The translations under genes were made by a program, and so were the position numbers. The notes beneath the pieces were generated by a model. It was not told the origin of the DNA, searched no databases, and saw only the letters and a list, made by a program, of their open reading frames with translations. A DNA stretch of 14,846 nt from an uncultured Collinsella sp. (GTDB taxonomy: Bacteria; Actinomycetota; Coriobacteriia; Coriobacteriales; Coriobacteriaceae), in contig CAUDAE010000033.1 of NCBI GenBank assembly GCA_958447445.1, forward strand, positions 1 through 14,846, given 5' to 3'. Positions within the stretch are counted from its first letter, which is position 1; the number at the start of each line of letters is the position of its first letter. This document shows, one piece after another, positions 1-8,670 of the stretch.

Positions 1-1161
1 CGCCTGCTCTACGTGGTGCTGATCGGCACGCTGTATGGCTTGGACTTTGGCCTGGTTGCGGCGCTGCTGGCGTCGGTGGGTTTGGCCGCGAGCTACTTTA
101 CTCAGTACGGCTATACCTTCCAGGGCCTGTTCTACGAGCCGTCCAACTGGCTGCCGTTTATTGCGTACTTTGTGGTGGGTGCCGTGTGCGGCTATGTGCA
201 GCTGCGCAACAGCGAAGCTATTAGGGCGGAGCGCGATCAAAATGAGCTCGTTCGCAACCGCAATACGTTCCTTACGCAGCTCTACCACGACGCGATCGAG
301 GACAAGCGCGCGTACAGGCGCCAGATCGTGGGTCGCCACGACAGCTTTGGCAAGATCTTTGCCGTGACGCAGGAGCTCGACGTGCTCAACCCATGCGACA
401 TCTATCGCAAGTGCTGCGAGCTTCTGGGCGAGATCCTCGAGAACGATTCGGTGGCGATCTACCATGTTTCGGGCGGGGCATTTGCTCGCCTGGTGGCAGC
501 AAGTCCCGCGATTGCCGAAGATGCCGCACGCTCGCTCACGCTTAAGCAGCTTGCACCTCTTTTGGGTGACGGGGGCCGTTCGAACCTGTGGGTGAACCGC
601 GAGCTGACGCCGGGGCTTCCCATGTTTGGATACACGATCGAGCGCGACGGGGCACCCGCCGTGTTGATCTTTGTGCGTAGTGCGGCCGAAAACCAAATGA
701 CCCTCTATTATCAAAACCTGTTCCGCATCTTGTGCGGGCTGGTCGAAAGCGCGCTGGGCCGTGCCTTTGACTATGAGGCGGTGGCGCAGGATAAACGCTG
801 CGTTGGCGGCACTTGCGTGCTCAAGCAGGCTGCCTTTGGCCAAGAGCTCGCGGCGGAGCAAGCGCTGGCAGATAGCAAGATGGGGAGTTTTTTGCTCCTG
901 CGCGTGGTACCGGGCGTGGAGCCTGTCGGCGAGCTGGTGGGCGCAATTGGGTCGGCAATCCGCGAGAGCGACGCGGCGGGCTTGGTCGACGGCGACGTGC
1001 TCTATCTGCTTATGCGCCAGGCAAAGGCGTGCGATCTGCCCATTATCCGCGAGCGCCTGAGCGCAAAGCAGATTGCGGTGGAGCCCGTCGACGGCGAGGA
1101 CATCGTGGCGCTGCTGCAGCACATCTCTTACACCGGTGACGGTGAGGGGGGTGCCGCTTGA
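1..1161 (+). CDS. pelD: PelD-like c-di-GMP receptor membrane protein (5' end outside window)
   Basis: PelD is the inner-membrane receptor that switches on Pel polysaccharide synthesis when it binds c-di-GMP. The frame is open from base 1, so the start lies upstream; residue numbers here count from the GTG at base 13. Two hydrophobic spans are visible (about residues 2-27 and 46-62), probably the end of a four-helix bundle. A charged, probably coiled stretch (63-110), a GAF-like domain (about 115-250) and a degenerate GGDEF-like domain (about 265-370) follow. In that last domain R317-E-S-D320 fits the RxxD inhibitory-site motif, and exactly five residues later DGDVL stands where an active cyclase has GGDEF. 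I therefore infer a catalytically dead domain that still binds c-di-GMP. Its TGA overlaps the TTG start of the next gene. The family call rests on domain layout plus the pelE/A/F/G neighbours. Confidence 0.85.
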   Translation, partial: RLLYVVLIGTLYGLDFGLVAALLASVGLAASYFTQYGYTFQGLFYEPSNWLPFIAYFVVGAVCGYVQLRNSEAIRAERDQNELVRNRNTFLTQLYHDAIEDKRAYRRQIVGRHDSFGKIFAVTQELDVLNPCDIYRKCCELLGEILENDSVAIYHVSGGAFARLVAASPAIAEDAARSLTLKQLAPLLGDGGRSNLWVNRELTPGLPMFGYTIERDGAPAVLIFVRSAAENQMTLYYQNLFRILCGLVESALGRAFDYEAVAQDKRCVGGTCVLKQAAFGQELAAEQALADSKMGSFLLLRVVPGVEPVGELVGAIGSAIRESDAAGLVDGDVLYLLMRQAKACDLPIIRERLSAKQIAVEPVDGEDIVALLQHISYTGDGEGGAA

Positions 1162-2063
1162 TCTCGCTTGTCGTTGCTGCCGTCTTGCTGCTGATTCATG
1201 CGCTGGTTTGCCTGATGCTGTGGACGCTCATGAAGCTGGGCCTGCTGCCGGTGCGCGGGCACATGCTGGCTGTGATAGTGCTGGTGCCGCTGTGGGGCCC
1301 GTTGCTGGTGGTTCTGCTATCGGTCCGCAGCGCGGTGTTTGGCGAGGGGCTGAAAGAGTCTGCGCTGGAGTCGCTGCGCTTCAACGACGACCTGCATCGC
1401 AGTATGTCGGTACCGAGTGGTGAGGACGATGCAGGCGTAGTGCCGCTCGAGGAGGCGCTCATCGTCAACGACCCGGCATACCGGCGCCGTCTAATGCTTT
1501 CCATGCTCACCGAGGAGCCCGACGCGTACCTGGCGCAGCTACAGGCGGCTAAACTTAACGACGACGTTGAGGTGGCGCACTATGCCGCGACGGCGGTGGC
1601 GCAGATCTCCAAGGAGTCCGACCTTAAACTGCAGCAGCTGGAGCGTGCCTTTAAGACGGACCCGAGTGCGCAAAACCTCAACGAATACTGCGATTTTCTT
1701 GGTGAATACTTGGGCTCGGGTTTGGCTGAGGGGCGCGTGGCTCAGATTCAGCGCCAACAGTACGCGCGCCTGCTTGCGCGTCGCTGTGAGCGTGAAGACA
1801 CTTTTGAGCTGCGCATTCGATACGCGACGGCGCTGGCCGATGTCGGACAGATCGACGAGGCGCAGGCCGTGACCGACCAGCTGGTGCTCGACGTCCCCGA
1901 GGAGCAGGAGGTTTGGATGCTTTGCCTGCGCCTTGCCGTGATGCGCCGCGATGGTGACGAGGTTCACCGTGTGATCGATGCGATTGACAAGCAGCATGTG
2001 TATTTGAGCGCCGACAACCGCGAAAAGTTGGCGTTTTGGCGCGACGGGGAGGAGGCCAGATGA
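1158..2063 (+). CDS. pelE: PelE-like membrane protein with TPR region
   Basis: PelE is an inner-membrane scaffold protein of the Pel synthase complex, thought to work with PelD. The 301-residue product starts with two hydrophobic helices (about residues 2-27 and 35-55), then a soluble helical region rich in TPR-like repeats (about 110-295), for instance the AHYAATAVAQ stretch and the later ALADVGQIDEAQ repeat. The TTG start at 1158 shares bases with the pelD stop (TTGA) and has a GAGGGGG ribosome site about seven bases upstream. Later ATG codons would cut off the first membrane helix, so TTG is preferred. Its stop overlaps the next gene's ATG. Sequence alone gives a generic TPR membrane protein; the PelE name comes mainly from architecture and position between pelD and the deacetylase gene. 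Confidence 0.82.
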   Translation: MISLVVAAVLLLIHALVCLMLWTLMKLGLLPVRGHMLAVIVLVPLWGPLLVVLLSVRSAVFGEGLKESALESLRFNDDLHRSMSVPSGEDDAGVVPLEEALIVNDPAYRRRLMLSMLTEEPDAYLAQLQAAKLNDDVEVAHYAATAVAQISKESDLKLQQLERAFKTDPSAQNLNEYCDFLGEYLGSGLAEGRVAQIQRQQYARLLARRCEREDTFELRIRYATALADVGQIDEAQAVTDQLVLDVPEEQEVWMLCLRLAVMRRDGDEVHRVIDAIDKQHVYLSADNREKLAFWRDGEEAR

Positions 2064-3940
2064 GTGTGGCGCAACATATCCGCGACCGTGCAGGCCGCTT
2101 TCGTTGGATGGGACTCCTCGTGGTGTGGGCGGTCTTTATTGCCATGGCCGCCGTGCTGCTGGTGGAGCGTGCCGGCGTGCAGTACAGTGCGGGCCAGCAT
2201 AAGCTGGGGATGCTTGCCGCCAACGATGCGGTGCCTGCCTCCTCGGCAATCTTTGGCCAAAAGCCCACATGCCTGGTCATTATCGATTCCGATCAAGCTG
2301 GCGTCGAGGACGTAAAGGAACAGTTCGACCAGATCCTGCTCGACATGAAGATCGCGCACCGCGACGTGGACCTTGCCCTGGATGGTGCGGATGCCATTCC
2401 CTCGCTGACCTCCTTCGATCGCGTGATTTTGCTCATGCCGTCGCTCGATGGGATCGGTAAGCATCTGACCGACATTATGAGTTGGGTGAGTGCGGGCGGC
2501 TCACTCATGCTGGGCATGACGCCAGATAACTCGAACTATCTGCAGGCTATTGCTTCCAAGCTTGGGATCGAATCGGCCGGATATGACTATGCGACAGCCG
2601 AAAGTATCGTTTCGAGCGAGGACTTTATGTTGGGCGGAGGAGAGCGCTACGAGTTCTCGGATCCCTTCGATTCTTCGCTTTCGGTTTCATTGCGCGAAAC
2701 GGCGCACGTATGGGCAAAGACCGGTGACGCGGGCATGCCGCTCATTTGGTCTAACGATTGCGGCAGTGGTCACACCGTGGTGTGCAACATTGGCATCTAC
2801 GACAAGGTCATGCGTGGGTTCTATGCTTCGGCCATAAGCTTGCTGGGTGATGCCACGGCCTATCCGGTCATCAACAGCGCCGTGTTCTATTTGGACGACT
2901 TTCCTAGCCCCGTGCCCTCGGGCGATGGTACTTATATCAAGCGTGACTACGGCCTCTCCATTGCCGATTTTTACACCAAGGTCTGGTGGCCCGACCTGCA
3001 AAAGCTCGCGCAAAAATACGGCATTCGCTATACCGGCGTGATGATCGAAAACTACGAGGACGCGGTCAACCAGACCGAGCCCGCGCGCCAGGCCGATACC
3101 ACGCAGTTCCGCTATTTTGGCGGCATGCTGCTGCAGATGGGCGGAGAGCTGGGCTTTCACGGCTATAACCATCAGCCTTTGGCGCTCTGGGACACCGACT
3201 ACGGCACGCTGTACGTCTACAAGACCTGGAAGAACAAAGAGACGCTCGTCGCTTCGCTCAACGAACTTATAGCCTTCCAGGACGAGGTGCTGCCCAACGC
3301 TCACGGCTCGGTCTACGTGCCGCCGTCGAATATCCTTTCGGCCCGCGCGCGCCAGCTTATCGGCACTGACGTTCCTCGTATTAAGACTATTGCCAGTACG
3401 TACTTTGAGGACGGCACTGACCTGCCGTACGTGCATGAGTTTGGCGTGGCGAGCGATGGCATTGTGGAGCAGCCACGTATTGTTTCGGGCGGCATGGTCG
3501 ACGATTCCTATATGCGCCTGGCTGCCGTGTCCGAGCTCAACATGCACTACGTGAGTACGCACTTTATGCATCCGGACGACTTGCTCGATCCCGATCGTGG
3601 TGCCAAGGAGGGCTGGGAAGTCTACAAGGGCGGCCTGACCGACTACCTGGACTGGCTTACCAGGTCTGCGCCCGACCTACGGCACCAGACGGCGTCGGAG
3701 TGCTCCGGTGCTATCCAGCGCTTTTCGTCGGTTACGGTGAGCGTGGATACCAGCGCGGACGTCTGGACGCTTAGTCTGGGCAATTTCCACGACGAGGCGT
3801 GGCTCATGTTCCGCGCCAACAATGGCGAGCCGGGTGCAGTCACGGGTGGCGAACTGACGCACCTTACGGGCAATCTGTATCTGCTCAAGGCAAATGATAA
3901 GACCGTGACGATCGAGCGCAAGGAGGGTGGCGACAAATGA
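2060..3940 (+). CDS. pelA: PelA-type polysaccharide deacetylase (DUF2194-like), membrane anchored
   Basis: Probable deacetylase of the Pel polymer, acting outside the membrane on N-acetylated sugars. I place the start at the ATG at 2060 (626 residues) because it overlaps the pelE stop as ATGA and follows a GGGGAGGAGG ribosome site; a TTG at 2036 is less likely. One hydrophobic anchor (about residues 16-37) precedes a Rossmann-like region (about 68-260). The deacetylase domain then carries YLDDF (D279, D280) and HGYNH (H367, H371), matching the metal-binding Asp and HxxxH pattern of PelA/CE4-like enzymes, and a later HPDD (H504). The C-terminal 80 residues look like a small beta domain. I see no glycoside hydrolase domain of the kind found at the N-terminus of Pseudomonas PelA, so this matches the deacetylase-only form of Gram-positive Pel loci. 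Confidence 0.85.
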   Translation: MSVAQHIRDRAGRFRWMGLLVVWAVFIAMAAVLLVERAGVQYSAGQHKLGMLAANDAVPASSAIFGQKPTCLVIIDSDQAGVEDVKEQFDQILLDMKIAHRDVDLALDGADAIPSLTSFDRVILLMPSLDGIGKHLTDIMSWVSAGGSLMLGMTPDNSNYLQAIASKLGIESAGYDYATAESIVSSEDFMLGGGERYEFSDPFDSSLSVSLRETAHVWAKTGDAGMPLIWSNDCGSGHTVVCNIGIYDKVMRGFYASAISLLGDATAYPVINSAVFYLDDFPSPVPSGDGTYIKRDYGLSIADFYTKVWWPDLQKLAQKYGIRYTGVMIENYEDAVNQTEPARQADTTQFRYFGGMLLQMGGELGFHGYNHQPLALWDTDYGTLYVYKTWKNKETLVASLNELIAFQDEVLPNAHGSVYVPPSNILSARARQLIGTDVPRIKTIASTYFEDGTDLPYVHEFGVASDGIVEQPRIVSGGMVDDSYMRLAAVSELNMHYVSTHFMHPDDLLDPDRGAKEGWEVYKGGLTDYLDWLTRSAPDLRHQTASECSGAIQRFSSVTVSVDTSADVWTLSLGNFHDEAWLMFRANNGEPGAVTGGELTHLTGNLYLLKANDKTVTIERKEGGDK

Positions 3941-5364
3941 GGATCTGCTTGGTACTCGAGGGTTGCTACCCCTATGTACATGGCGGCGTATCTACCTGGA
4001 TGCATGGCTATATCCAGGCCATGCCCGAGCACGAGTTTGTGCTATGGGTGATCGGCGCACATGCTGCCGACCGCGGCAAGTTTGTCTACGAGCTGCCCGG
4101 TAACGTGGTCGAGGTGCACGAGGTGTTCTTGGACGATGCCCTGCGGCTTTCGGGCGAGCAACATGAAGCCAGTTTTAACGACCGCGAGCGCGAGGCGCTA
4201 CGTCGGCTGGTGTCGCTCTCTAATCCGGACTGGGACGTGCTGTTCGATATCTTCCAGCGCCGTCGCGTGCATCCGCTCTCGTTTTTGCAGAGCCGAACGT
4301 TTATGGACATCTTCCGCGACGTGTGCCTGGCCGAGTACCCCTACACGCCCTTTGCCGATGCATTCCACACCATGCGCTCCATGTTGCTTCCCGTGCTCTA
4401 CCTGTTGGGCAGCGAGGTGCCGGTGGCCGATGTGTACCATGCCATCTCGACTGGCTACGGCGGCTTGCTCGCCTGCCTGGGCTCGAGCGTTTCCCATGCG
4501 CCGGTACTGCTGACCGAGCACGGCATCTACACCCGCGAGCGTGAGGAAGAGATCATTCGCGCCGACTGGGTGGTGCCGTCGTTTAAGGACCGCTGGATTC
4601 GCTTTTTCTACCTGCTTTCGGAGGAGATCTACCGCCGTGCCTTCCGCGTGACCAGTTTGTTCCATAACGCCCGCAAGACGCAGATCGATATGGGCTGCGA
4701 TGCGGACAAATGCCTGGTCATCCCCAACGGCATCCAGTTTGACCGCTTTAAGGATATTCCCTTAAAGACCGATGACGGCTGGGTGGACATTGGCGCGGTG
4801 GTGCGCCTGGCGCCCATCAAGGATGTCAAGACCATGATTTATGCCTTCTTTGAGCTGCACGAGCGCCTGCCCAAGGTGCGCCTGCACATCATGGGCGGCG
4901 TAGACGACGAGGAGTACGGCGCCGAGTGCCACGCGCTGGTCGAAACCCTGGGCGTGCGCGACCTGATCTTTACCGGCCGCGTCAACGTGGTCGAGTACAT
5001 GGAAAAGCTCGACTTTACCATTTTGACGAGCATCTCCGAGGGCCAGCCGCTCAGCGTGCTGGAGTCGCTTGCAGCGCGCCGTCCCTGCGTGACGACCGAG
5101 GTGGGCTGCTGCCGCGAGCTGCTCGAAGGCGCCCCGGGCGACGACTTTGGCGTGGCGGGTTTTGTGACGCCGCCCATGTATCGCAAGGGCTTGGCCGATG
5201 CCATGGAGCGCATGTGCACAAGCCGCGCCCGTCGTATCGAGATGGGGGAGCGCGGGCGGCGTCGCGTTGCCACGTACTTTTTGCACGAGCAGATGCTCGC
5301 CAACTATCGCGCGCTGTACGACGAGACGGCGTGTGCGTTTAACCTGCCCAGAGAGGGGGAGTAG
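3937..5364 (+). CDS. pelF: PelF glycosyltransferase (GT4, GT-B fold)
   Basis: Cytoplasmic glycosyltransferase that polymerises the Pel backbone from nucleotide sugars. The 475-residue length is close to the usual PelF size. The N-terminus has the glycine loop GGVSTW (residues 16-21) typical of PelF. The C-terminal Rossmann half has R290 and K295 in RLAPIKD, the usual GT4 diphosphate-binding pair, and the EX7E motif E368-GQPLSVL-E376. No signal peptide or membrane span is seen, so it must be held at the membrane by the PelD/PelE/PelG proteins. The ATG overlaps the pelA stop (ATGA) and is preceded by GGAGGGTGG. This is the most secure Pel assignment in the window. Which sugar nucleotide it uses cannot be read from the sequence. 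Confidence 0.93.
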   Translation: MRICLVLEGCYPYVHGGVSTWMHGYIQAMPEHEFVLWVIGAHAADRGKFVYELPGNVVEVHEVFLDDALRLSGEQHEASFNDREREALRRLVSLSNPDWDVLFDIFQRRRVHPLSFLQSRTFMDIFRDVCLAEYPYTPFADAFHTMRSMLLPVLYLLGSEVPVADVYHAISTGYGGLLACLGSSVSHAPVLLTEHGIYTREREEEIIRADWVVPSFKDRWIRFFYLLSEEIYRRAFRVTSLFHNARKTQIDMGCDADKCLVIPNGIQFDRFKDIPLKTDDGWVDIGAVVRLAPIKDVKTMIYAFFELHERLPKVRLHIMGGVDDEEYGAECHALVETLGVRDLIFTGRVNVVEYMEKLDFTILTSISEGQPLSVLESLAARRPCVTTEVGCCRELLEGAPGDDFGVAGFVTPPMYRKGLADAMERMCTSRARRIEMGERGRRRVATYFLHEQMLANYRALYDETACAFNLPREGE

Positions 5365-5367
5365 CCG

Positions 5368-6912
5368 ATGGCCGGAATCGGTTTTGAGCTCAAGCGCCTG
5401 TTTAGGCGCAAGGGCCTGTTTGCCACGATGCGCGCTTACGGCTACGCCGGCATTGTGTGCACGGGTCCCATGCTGTTGGGCGTGCTGCTCCAGGTGGGTA
5501 TCTTGGTGCTGTGCGGTCTGTGGGGTGTGGGCCGTGCCAACCAAGATCTGCTGGTGTGCATGGTGACCTACACACTGCTGGCCTCACTTTTGCTCACGAG
5601 CTTTTTCTCCATGCCGGTCACGCGCTTTTTGGCTGATATGTTGTTTGCCGAGCGCGAGGATAAGATTCTGCCCTCGTTTTGGGGCTCCAACGCTGTCATG
5701 CTCGTTGCGGGCACGGTGCTCTACGGTGTCTTTTTGCTGTTCTCGGGCGCCACGCTGCTGCAGGGGCTGCTGTGCCTGTGGCTGTTCAACATTATGATCG
5801 TCAACTGGAACGGCATGAGTTACCTCACGGCCATCAAGGATTACCGCGGTATCCTATGCAGCTTTGCGGCTGCCATTGGCGTGGCGTGCCTGTGCACCCT
5901 GGCCGCGCTGGCGCTGGGGCTGCCGCCGGTCGAGGGCCTTTTGGCGTCAATTGCTCTGGGCTACGGCGTCATGCTCGCCTGGGACGTGGTGCTGCTGTAC
6001 CGGTATTTTCCGCAGAGCGACCGCAGCCCCTGGCTCTTTTTACGGTGGCTTGATCAGTTTATGCCGTTGGCGCTCACGGGCTTGTTTACCAACCTAGGCC
6101 TCTTTGCGCACTTGGTGATAATTTGGGCCGGTCCCATTGGCGTGCAGGTCAAGGGCTTGTTTTATGGTGCGCCCTACCACGATGTGCCGGCGCTCATCGC
6201 GTTTTTGACGATCCTGGTCACGTCCGTCAACTTTGTGGTCTCGGTCGAGGTCAACTTTTATCCGCGCTACCGCGACTACTACAGCCTGTTCAACGACGGT
6301 GGCGTGGTGGGCGACATTGTGGTGGCCGAGGAGGAAATGCTTGCCACGCTCAACCGAGAACTGCGGTTTTGTGCGCTCAAACAACTGTTTGTGACGGCGG
6401 CGGTCATCTCGCTCGAGACCACGGTGCTGTCGGCCCTACCGTTGGGCTTTAATAACCTGATGCACGGGTATTTTCGCACGCTGTGTGTGGGCTACGGCCT
6501 GTATGCCGTGGGCAACACGGTCCTGCTGATCTTGCTGTACTTTACCGACTACAAGGGGGCCGTGCTGGCTTCGGGTCTGTTTGCCGGTGTAGCCGGGCTG
6601 GCGACCGCCGTGTCGTTGCTTTTGCCGCAGCAGTTTTACGGCTTTGGCTTTTTGTTGGGTGCGTCGGTGTTTTTTATCGTGGCGCTGCTGCGGCTCGATA
6701 CCTATACCGCCAACTTGCCGTATCGTATCCTGAGCCAGCAGCCCATTGTGGCGACCGACAAGACGGGCTGGTTTACCGAACTTGGCCGGGTGCTCGACCG
6801 TGTTGAGCAATGCTACGAGGACAAGCGCGCGGGCGGTGAGCCGCGCAGTGCGTTTGAACGTATGGTGGTTCGCCTGTACCAAAAACATTGGGGAGGTTCT
6901 GATGATCGATAA
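5368..6912 (+). CDS. pelG: PelG polysaccharide export/synthase membrane protein
   Basis: PelG is a MOP-superfamily-like integral membrane protein thought to carry the polymer made by PelF across the membrane. The 514-residue product opens with AGIGFELKRLF and then a glycine/proline-containing first helix (YAGIVCTGPMLLG), both characteristic of PelG. About a dozen hydrophobic segments follow, down to around residue 440. A polar C-terminal tail (about 450-514) makes it longer than Pseudomonas PelG (456 residues as I recall). The ATG lies three bases after the pelF stop with a GAGAGGGGGA ribosome site. Its last codons overlap the start of the cotH-like gene by 11 bases, so the downstream module is probably translated together with the Pel genes. 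Confidence 0.92.
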   Translation: MAGIGFELKRLFRRKGLFATMRAYGYAGIVCTGPMLLGVLLQVGILVLCGLWGVGRANQDLLVCMVTYTLLASLLLTSFFSMPVTRFLADMLFAEREDKILPSFWGSNAVMLVAGTVLYGVFLLFSGATLLQGLLCLWLFNIMIVNWNGMSYLTAIKDYRGILCSFAAAIGVACLCTLAALALGLPPVEGLLASIALGYGVMLAWDVVLLYRYFPQSDRSPWLFLRWLDQFMPLALTGLFTNLGLFAHLVIIWAGPIGVQVKGLFYGAPYHDVPALIAFLTILVTSVNFVVSVEVNFYPRYRDYYSLFNDGGVVGDIVVAEEEMLATLNRELRFCALKQLFVTAAVISLETTVLSALPLGFNNLMHGYFRTLCVGYGLYAVGNTVLLILLYFTDYKGAVLASGLFAGVAGLATAVSLLLPQQFYGFGFLLGASVFFIVALLRLDTYTANLPYRILSQQPIVATDKTGWFTELGRVLDRVEQCYEDKRAGGEPRSAFERMVVRLYQKHWGGSDDR

Positions 6913-8670
6913 GTTGATGTCTCGCCGCTGCCTGATCGAGGCGGCTGCCGGTGCGCTGTTGCTTTCGGGCTGCTCGGTGCAGGAAGACTCCTCGACCAAA
7001 AGGTCAAAAAGCAGGACAAGATTAAAAAGACCGAGGCCTCCGACCAGTCCAAGCACCTGCGCGACAAGGACGAGCTCTACGAGGTCTACGATGACTCGGG
7101 TATTGTGACCATGTACCTGACGGTCTCACGCGGCAACAGCTCCGAGAACACCGACCACAGCTGGGCCGAGATCAACACGTACTCGGTGTATGACTATGCC
7201 GACATGGGCGTGACGCGCTATCAGGTTATGGGCCTGCTGCAGCCGGGCGACGAAGACGGCCCGGTGGCCGGCGAGGTTGGCTATGGCGAGGAAGCGCCCA
7301 ATGCCACCGTGCAGGTGCGAGGTCAGACATCGAGCATGAACTCGCAAAAGAATTACAAGGTGGAGCTCAAAAAGGGCAAGGGTACCTGGCGCCAACAGCG
7401 CGCGATTGCGCTCAACAAGCACATGGGCGAGGGTATGCGTTTTCGCAACAAGATGGCCTACGACCTTATCCGTGGGATTCCCCAGATGATGGGCCTGCGC
7501 ACACAGTTTGTGCATCTGTGGGTGTGCGACCAGACCGAAAAGTCCAACGACACCTTTGAGGACTACGGCTTGTTTACGCAGGTGGAGCAGCTCAACAAGA
7601 CGGCGCTTAAGGCGCACGGCTTGGATAAGAACGGGCATCTGTACAAGGTGAACAACTTCGATTTCCATCGCTACGAGGACACCATTAAGCTTGCCGACGA
7701 TCCCGACTACAACCAGGCAAACTTTGAGGGCATGCTCGAGATTAAGGGCGATTCGGACCACACCAAGCTCATCGAGATGCTCGATGCGCTCAACGACGAA
7801 TCACAAAAGATCGATGATGTGCTCGATACCTACTTTGATACCGAGAATCTGGTCTATTGGCTGGCGTTTCAGATCCTGACGGGCAACTGCGATACGCAGA
7901 ACCGTAACTGCTATCTGTACAGCCCGCTCAACTCAAATACCTGGTACTTTTTAGATTGGGATAACGACGGCATGCTGCGTAAGCTGGAGCTTTCTCTTAC
8001 CGGGTTTTCGGACTACGCGAGCTGGGAGCGCGGTGCAAGCAACTACTGGGGCAACGTGCTGTTTAACCGCGCGTTGCGCAGCAAGTCGTTCCGCAGCGAA
8101 CTCGACCGTGCCGTCAAGGACTTGCGCTCGTATTTGACCGAGACTCGCTTGACCAAGATGATCAAGCACTACCGCGATGTGACTGAATCCCTGGTCTTTG
8201 CTTCGCCCGATATCGACAATCTGCCTGTCACCAACGACCAATACGAGCAGATCGCCGCGGCGAATCACTCCGAGGTCGAGGAGAACTACAAGAGCTTTCG
8301 CGAGAGTTTTAAAAAGCCCATGCCGTTCTACATCGGCGTGCCGCAGATCGATAACGGTAAGCTGCGTATTAACTGGGATGCGTCCTACGACTTTGAGGCG
8401 CGCGACATTCGCTACACTGTGGAGCTTGCTCGTGACTATGCCATTAGCGACGTGGTCTTTAAGGCCGAGGACGTGCTGCTTCCCGAGGTGACCTGCGATG
8501 CGCCCGATGCCGGCCAGTATTTTGTGCGCGTGCGTGCCACCAACTCCGACGGTTATAGGCAAGATGCGTTTGACTACTATGTGACCGACGACGGCAAGCA
8601 CTACGGCATGAAGTGTTTTTACGTGCAAGACGGCGGTAAGGTCGTGGAGGACACGTATGAGGAGGGCTAG
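6902..8670 (+). CDS. CotH-kinase-family lipoprotein, frame broken near the N-terminus
   Basis: CotH proteins are atypical kinases that phosphorylate secreted or spore-coat proteins. The ATG at 6902 has GGGAGG five bases upstream and encodes a lipoprotein signal with SRR (Tat-like) and lipobox LSGC. The CotH body is in a different frame, open upstream of base 6997 and ending at 8670. Joining them needs one extra base near 6998-7001; adding an A to the AAAA run gives a smooth lysine-rich linker. Without it the leader frame stops at the TGA 7106-7108, where a GTG at 7105 could restart. The body has YGLFTQVEQL, then GNCD (D at 7891) with N at 7900 and 7906, and DWDND (7954-7968), the acidic metal/ATP site of CotH kinases. 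A fibronectin III-like domain (about 8320-8590) ends the protein. The break may be a sequencing error, a real mutation, or (less likely) recoding. Confidence 0.82.
6995..7012 (+). other. Probable -1 frameshift site in the cotH-like gene
   Basis: The leader frame reads ACC AAA AGG TCA AAA AGC here, while the CotH body frame reads CAA AAG GTC AAA AAG. Restoring one A to the first A run joins the two frames into a lysine-rich linker (KKVKKQDKIKK). The A runs are only four and five bases long. No full X-XXY-YYZ slippery heptamer is present in the leader frame (the closest, A AAA AGC, lacks the YYY part), so programmed slippage looks unlikely. A lost base, either in the genome or in the assembly, is the simplest reading. 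Confidence 0.7.

Noticed and set aside
2687..3571. A 294-codon open frame on the - strand inside the deacetylase gene
   Set aside because: It is the mirror of a well-supported gene; it has no ribosome site or domain I recognise, and the His/Arg/Ala-rich composition is typical of antisense frames.
4762..5544. A 260-codon open frame on the - strand across pelF and pelG
   Set aside because: It crosses two real genes and is rich in His, Gln and Ala without motif structure, so it is a codon-bias shadow.
7004..7027. Programmed -1 ribosomal frameshifting at the A-rich stretch
   Set aside because: A AAA AGC and A AAA AGA lack the full X-XXY-YYZ pattern, and the A runs (4-5) are too short for usual transcript slippage. 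Not excluded, but less likely than a lost base.
6902..7108. A separate 68-residue small lipoprotein gene before cotH
   Set aside because: After about residue 33 its translation becomes a Ser/Thr/Arg/Pro string, while the other frame reads as a natural linker running into CotH. A frame break explains this better than two genes.
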